Positions 6,023 through 7,761 of a stretch of 7,761 bases of DNA are shown in pieces. The position numbers were made by a program, and so were the translations under genes. This DNA comes from Limisphaerales bacterium (GTDB lineage Bacteria > Verrucomicrobiota > Verrucomicrobiia > Limisphaerales > UBA8199). The notes beneath the pieces are model-generated. The model did not search any database, had not been told where the DNA came from, and was given only the letters and a program-made list of their open reading frames with translations. Position 1 is the first letter of the stretch, and each line of letters opens with the position of its first letter. Location: positions 1-7,761 of the forward strand of contig JANXQE010000047.1 of the NCBI GenBank assembly GCA_025356925.1. Reading direction: 5' to 3'.

Positions 6023-6751
6023 ATGCTGGAAACGCTCAAACAACAGGTTTTTGAGGCCAACCTGGACCTCGTCGTGGAGGGACTTGTCATTCAGACCTGG
6101 GGCAACGTGAGCGGCATCGACCGCCAAGGCGGCCTTGTCGTCATCAAACCTTCCGGGGTTCCTTACGAACAGATGCAGCCAAAGCACATGGTCGTGGTCG
6201 AGCTCGAGTCTGGTCGCGTTGTGGAAGGGAAGCTCAAGCCTAGTTCGGACACTGACACCCATCTGGTGCTCTACCGAGCGTTCACGGAGATCGGCGGCAT
6301 CGTCCACACTCACAGCCTCTGCGCCACCGCCTGGGCCCAGACCTCTCAGCCCGTGCCAGCCCTCGGCACCACTCACGCCGATTATTTCCTTGGCCCAATC
6401 CCTTGCACGCGATTGCTCAAACCTCGTGAAATCGAAACCGATTACGAAGCGAATACCGGCCACGTCATCGTCGAGACTTTTGCCCGGCGGGATCCGCTTT
6501 CCTGCCCCGCGGTTTTGGTGGCCAGTCACGGGCCGTTCGCCTGGGGAGAGTCCGTCGGCGGAGCGGTCCATAACGCAGTCGTGTTGGAGCATGTCATCCG
6601 ATTGGCCGGCGAAACCTTTCGAGTTCTCCCCGCCCCAAAGCCGATGCAGCCGGCATTGCTTAACAAACATTTTTTTCGCAAGCACGGCCTCGGCGCCTAT
6701 TATGGCCAACCACCGGCGGCCAAAAAGACCGGCAAACCCAAACCCAAGTAA
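6023..6751 (+). CDS. araD: L-ribulose-5-phosphate 4-epimerase AraD
   Basis: A 242-residue class II aldolase/epimerase that converts L-ribulose 5-phosphate to D-xylulose 5-phosphate by a zinc-dependent retro-aldol reaction. Zinc ligands H95 and H97 (VHTHS) and H169 (ASHGPF) match the E. coli enzyme, as does D76 in the SSDTDTH stretch. The epimerase-specific acid D120 (THADYF) and the C-terminal tyrosine Y227 (AYYGQ) are also present. Those two residues favour epimerase over fuculose-phosphate aldolase. Phosphate-binding GNVSG (27-31) and KPSG (42-45) are intact. The family usually ends shortly after YYGQ, but here a 13-residue Pro/Lys-rich tail (PPAAKKTGKPKPK) follows. The gene begins nine bases after araB, so it is in the same operon, and its product acts directly on the AraB product. 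Confidence 0.95.
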   Translation: MLETLKQQVFEANLDLVVEGLVIQTWGNVSGIDRQGGLVVIKPSGVPYEQMQPKHMVVVELESGRVVEGKLKPSSDTDTHLVLYRAFTEIGGIVHTHSLCATAWAQTSQPVPALGTTHADYFLGPIPCTRLLKPREIETDYEANTGHVIVETFARRDPLSCPAVLVASHGPFAWGESVGGAVHNAVVLEHVIRLAGETFRVLPAPKPMQPALLNKHFFRKHGLGAYYGQPPAAKKTGKPKPK

Positions 6752-6774
6752 CCCCAAAAACCTAACCGAACCCT

Positions 6775-7761
6775 ATGCGAAATCGCTCCCAACCACTCCG
6801 ACCGCGCTCCGTCGAATCCCGATCCCAATCCGCACCACTCAACTGTCGCCCGCCTTGGGTGTTAACCCTGACCCTGTGTCTGCTGGCCGCCGGGTTGATT
6901 GGGTGCGCTTCCACTCCATCGAGCCCGATCCAGGTTTCCCGCAAATCATTCGGCCACACCGCGGATGGCAAGGAGGTGTATCTCTTCAGCTTGCGCAATA
7001 CCAAAGGAGCTGAGGCCCTCATTTCGAACTACGGCGGCTTGGTGACTTCTTTGAAGGTTCCTGACCGCAATGGCAACTTCGGTGATGTCGTGCTCGGCTA
7101 CGACAACCTGGCGGACTACCTCAAAGAAACTCCCTATTTTGGCGCGTTGATCGGCCGTTACGGCAACCGCATCGCTCGTGGCAAGTTCACGCTCGACGGC
7201 CAGCAATACAGCCTGGCAACCAACAACTACCCCAACGCGTTGCACGGCGGCGTCAAAGGGTTCGACAAAGTCGTCTGGGAGCCCGCCATCCTTGCCAGTC
7301 CTGATGGCGCTGGGCTCAAGCTTACTTATCTGAGCAAGGATGGTGAAGAAGGCTACCCGGGGAACCTGTCCGTCACGGTTGTCTACACCCTGACTGAGGA
7401 CAATGCCTTGAGAGTCGATTACACGGCGACCACCGACAAAGATACCGTCATCAATCTCACCCAGCATTCCTACTTCAACCTCGCCGGCAACGGCTTGATC
7501 CTCAACCACGTGGTGATGATTCCGGCCGACAAGTTTACTCCCGTGGATAGCACCCTCATTCCTACTGGCGAATTGAAACCGGTCGAGGGCACCCCCTTCG
7601 ATTTCCGGACCCCGACCGCCATTGGCGCGCGGATCAAACAGGATGACGAGCAGCTTAAGTTCGGCAAAGGCTACGACCACAATTGGGTCATCAACAAACC
7701 CATGGGACAATTTGGCTTCATGGCGCGAGTTACTGAGCCCACCACCGGCCGGATTTTGGAA
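6775..7761 (+). CDS. galM: Aldose 1-epimerase (mutarotase), predicted lipoprotein, 3' partial
   Basis: The frame starting at ATG 6775 stays open for 329 codons to the right edge. It is an aldose 1-epimerase, which interconverts alpha and beta anomers of free aldoses. Recognisable segments are ISNYGGLVTSLKVPDRNG at 83-100, DVVLGYDNLADY at 104-115, GALIGRYGNRIARG at 123-136, ALHGGVKGFDK at 155-165, NLTQHSYFNL at 227-236 and GYDHNWV at 299-305. The catalytic acid-base pair of the family uses H157/H231 and a later Glu, which should lie just beyond the window. The N-terminus has an unusually long Arg/Ser/Pro-rich segment (1-28), a hydrophobic stretch VLTLTLCLLAAGLIG (29-43) and a lipobox-like LIGC ending at C44. 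It is thus probably exported and lipid-anchored, acting on arabinose or galactose in the periplasm. A GTG at codon 29 (6859) is an alternative start but would leave no positive charges. The gene begins 23 bases after araD, consistent with the same operon. Confidence 0.92.
   Translation, partial: MRNRSQPLRPRSVESRSQSAPLNCRPPWVLTLTLCLLAAGLIGCASTPSSPIQVSRKSFGHTADGKEVYLFSLRNTKGAEALISNYGGLVTSLKVPDRNGNFGDVVLGYDNLADYLKETPYFGALIGRYGNRIARGKFTLDGQQYSLATNNYPNALHGGVKGFDKVVWEPAILASPDGAGLKLTYLSKDGEEGYPGNLSVTVVYTLTEDNALRVDYTATTDKDTVINLTQHSYFNLAGNGLILNHVVMIPADKFTPVDSTLIPTGELKPVEGTPFDFRTPTAIGARIKQDDEQLKFGKGYDHNWVINKPMGQFGFMARVTEPTTGRILE

Noticed and set aside
5453..6757. 434-codon open frame on the minus strand
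   Set aside because: It lies antisense to araB and araD, both of which have clear family motifs. The translation shows no recognisable domain and arises from high GC content.
6135..7013. 292-codon plus-strand frame overlapping araD and the mutarotase start
   Set aside because: It is a shifted frame with a Ser/Pro-rich translation. AraD and the mutarotase explain both halves.
6946..7710. 254-codon open frame on the minus strand
   Set aside because: It is antisense to the aldose 1-epimerase, which shows catalytic and substrate motifs on the plus strand.

Overview
The window looks like chromosomal DNA from a Verrucomicrobiota bacterium, most likely of the Pedosphaera/Limisphaerales type. The clues are a protein ending in the 'LISGGQKFYRL' type of C-terminus common in that group, a decayed H-X9-DG (DUF1559) prepilin-like gene, high GC content, and gene starts without a clear Shine-Dalgarno sequence. 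This placement is inferred from recognised protein styles and was not computed.

Layout. (1) Positions 1-494 carry the 3' end of a large secreted-type protein with beta-propeller-like repeats and a C-terminal domain typical of the group. (2) Positions 495-1636 hold no intact gene. They contain a strong GC hairpin, the remnant of a minus-strand H-X9-DG gene, an AT-rich patch, a run of five 10-bp tandem repeats, and a promoter-proximal region rich in TTAAC half-sites, including a 9-bp inverted repeat. (3) Positions 1637-7761 hold a five-gene plus-strand cluster: a ROK-family repressor, an L-fucose-isomerase-family sugar isomerase, ribulokinase AraB, L-ribulose-5-phosphate 4-epimerase AraD, and a lipoprotein aldose 1-epimerase that runs off the right edge.

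The cluster reads as an L-arabinose catabolic operon. The mutarotase would interconvert the sugar anomers outside the cytoplasm, the isomerase would make L-ribulose, AraB would phosphorylate it, and AraD would convert L-ribulose 5-phosphate to D-xylulose 5-phosphate for the pentose phosphate pathway. The ROK protein is the likely sugar-responsive repressor. The oddest point is the isomerase: no classical AraA is visible, and its place is taken by a member of the FucI-like fold family. No transporter or arabinosidase lies inside the window.

I see no CRISPR array, tRNA, rRNA, insertion sequence or phage gene. The operon itself is fairly ordinary. The most useful follow-ups are the isomerase substitution, the operator-like half-sites and the decayed intergenic region.
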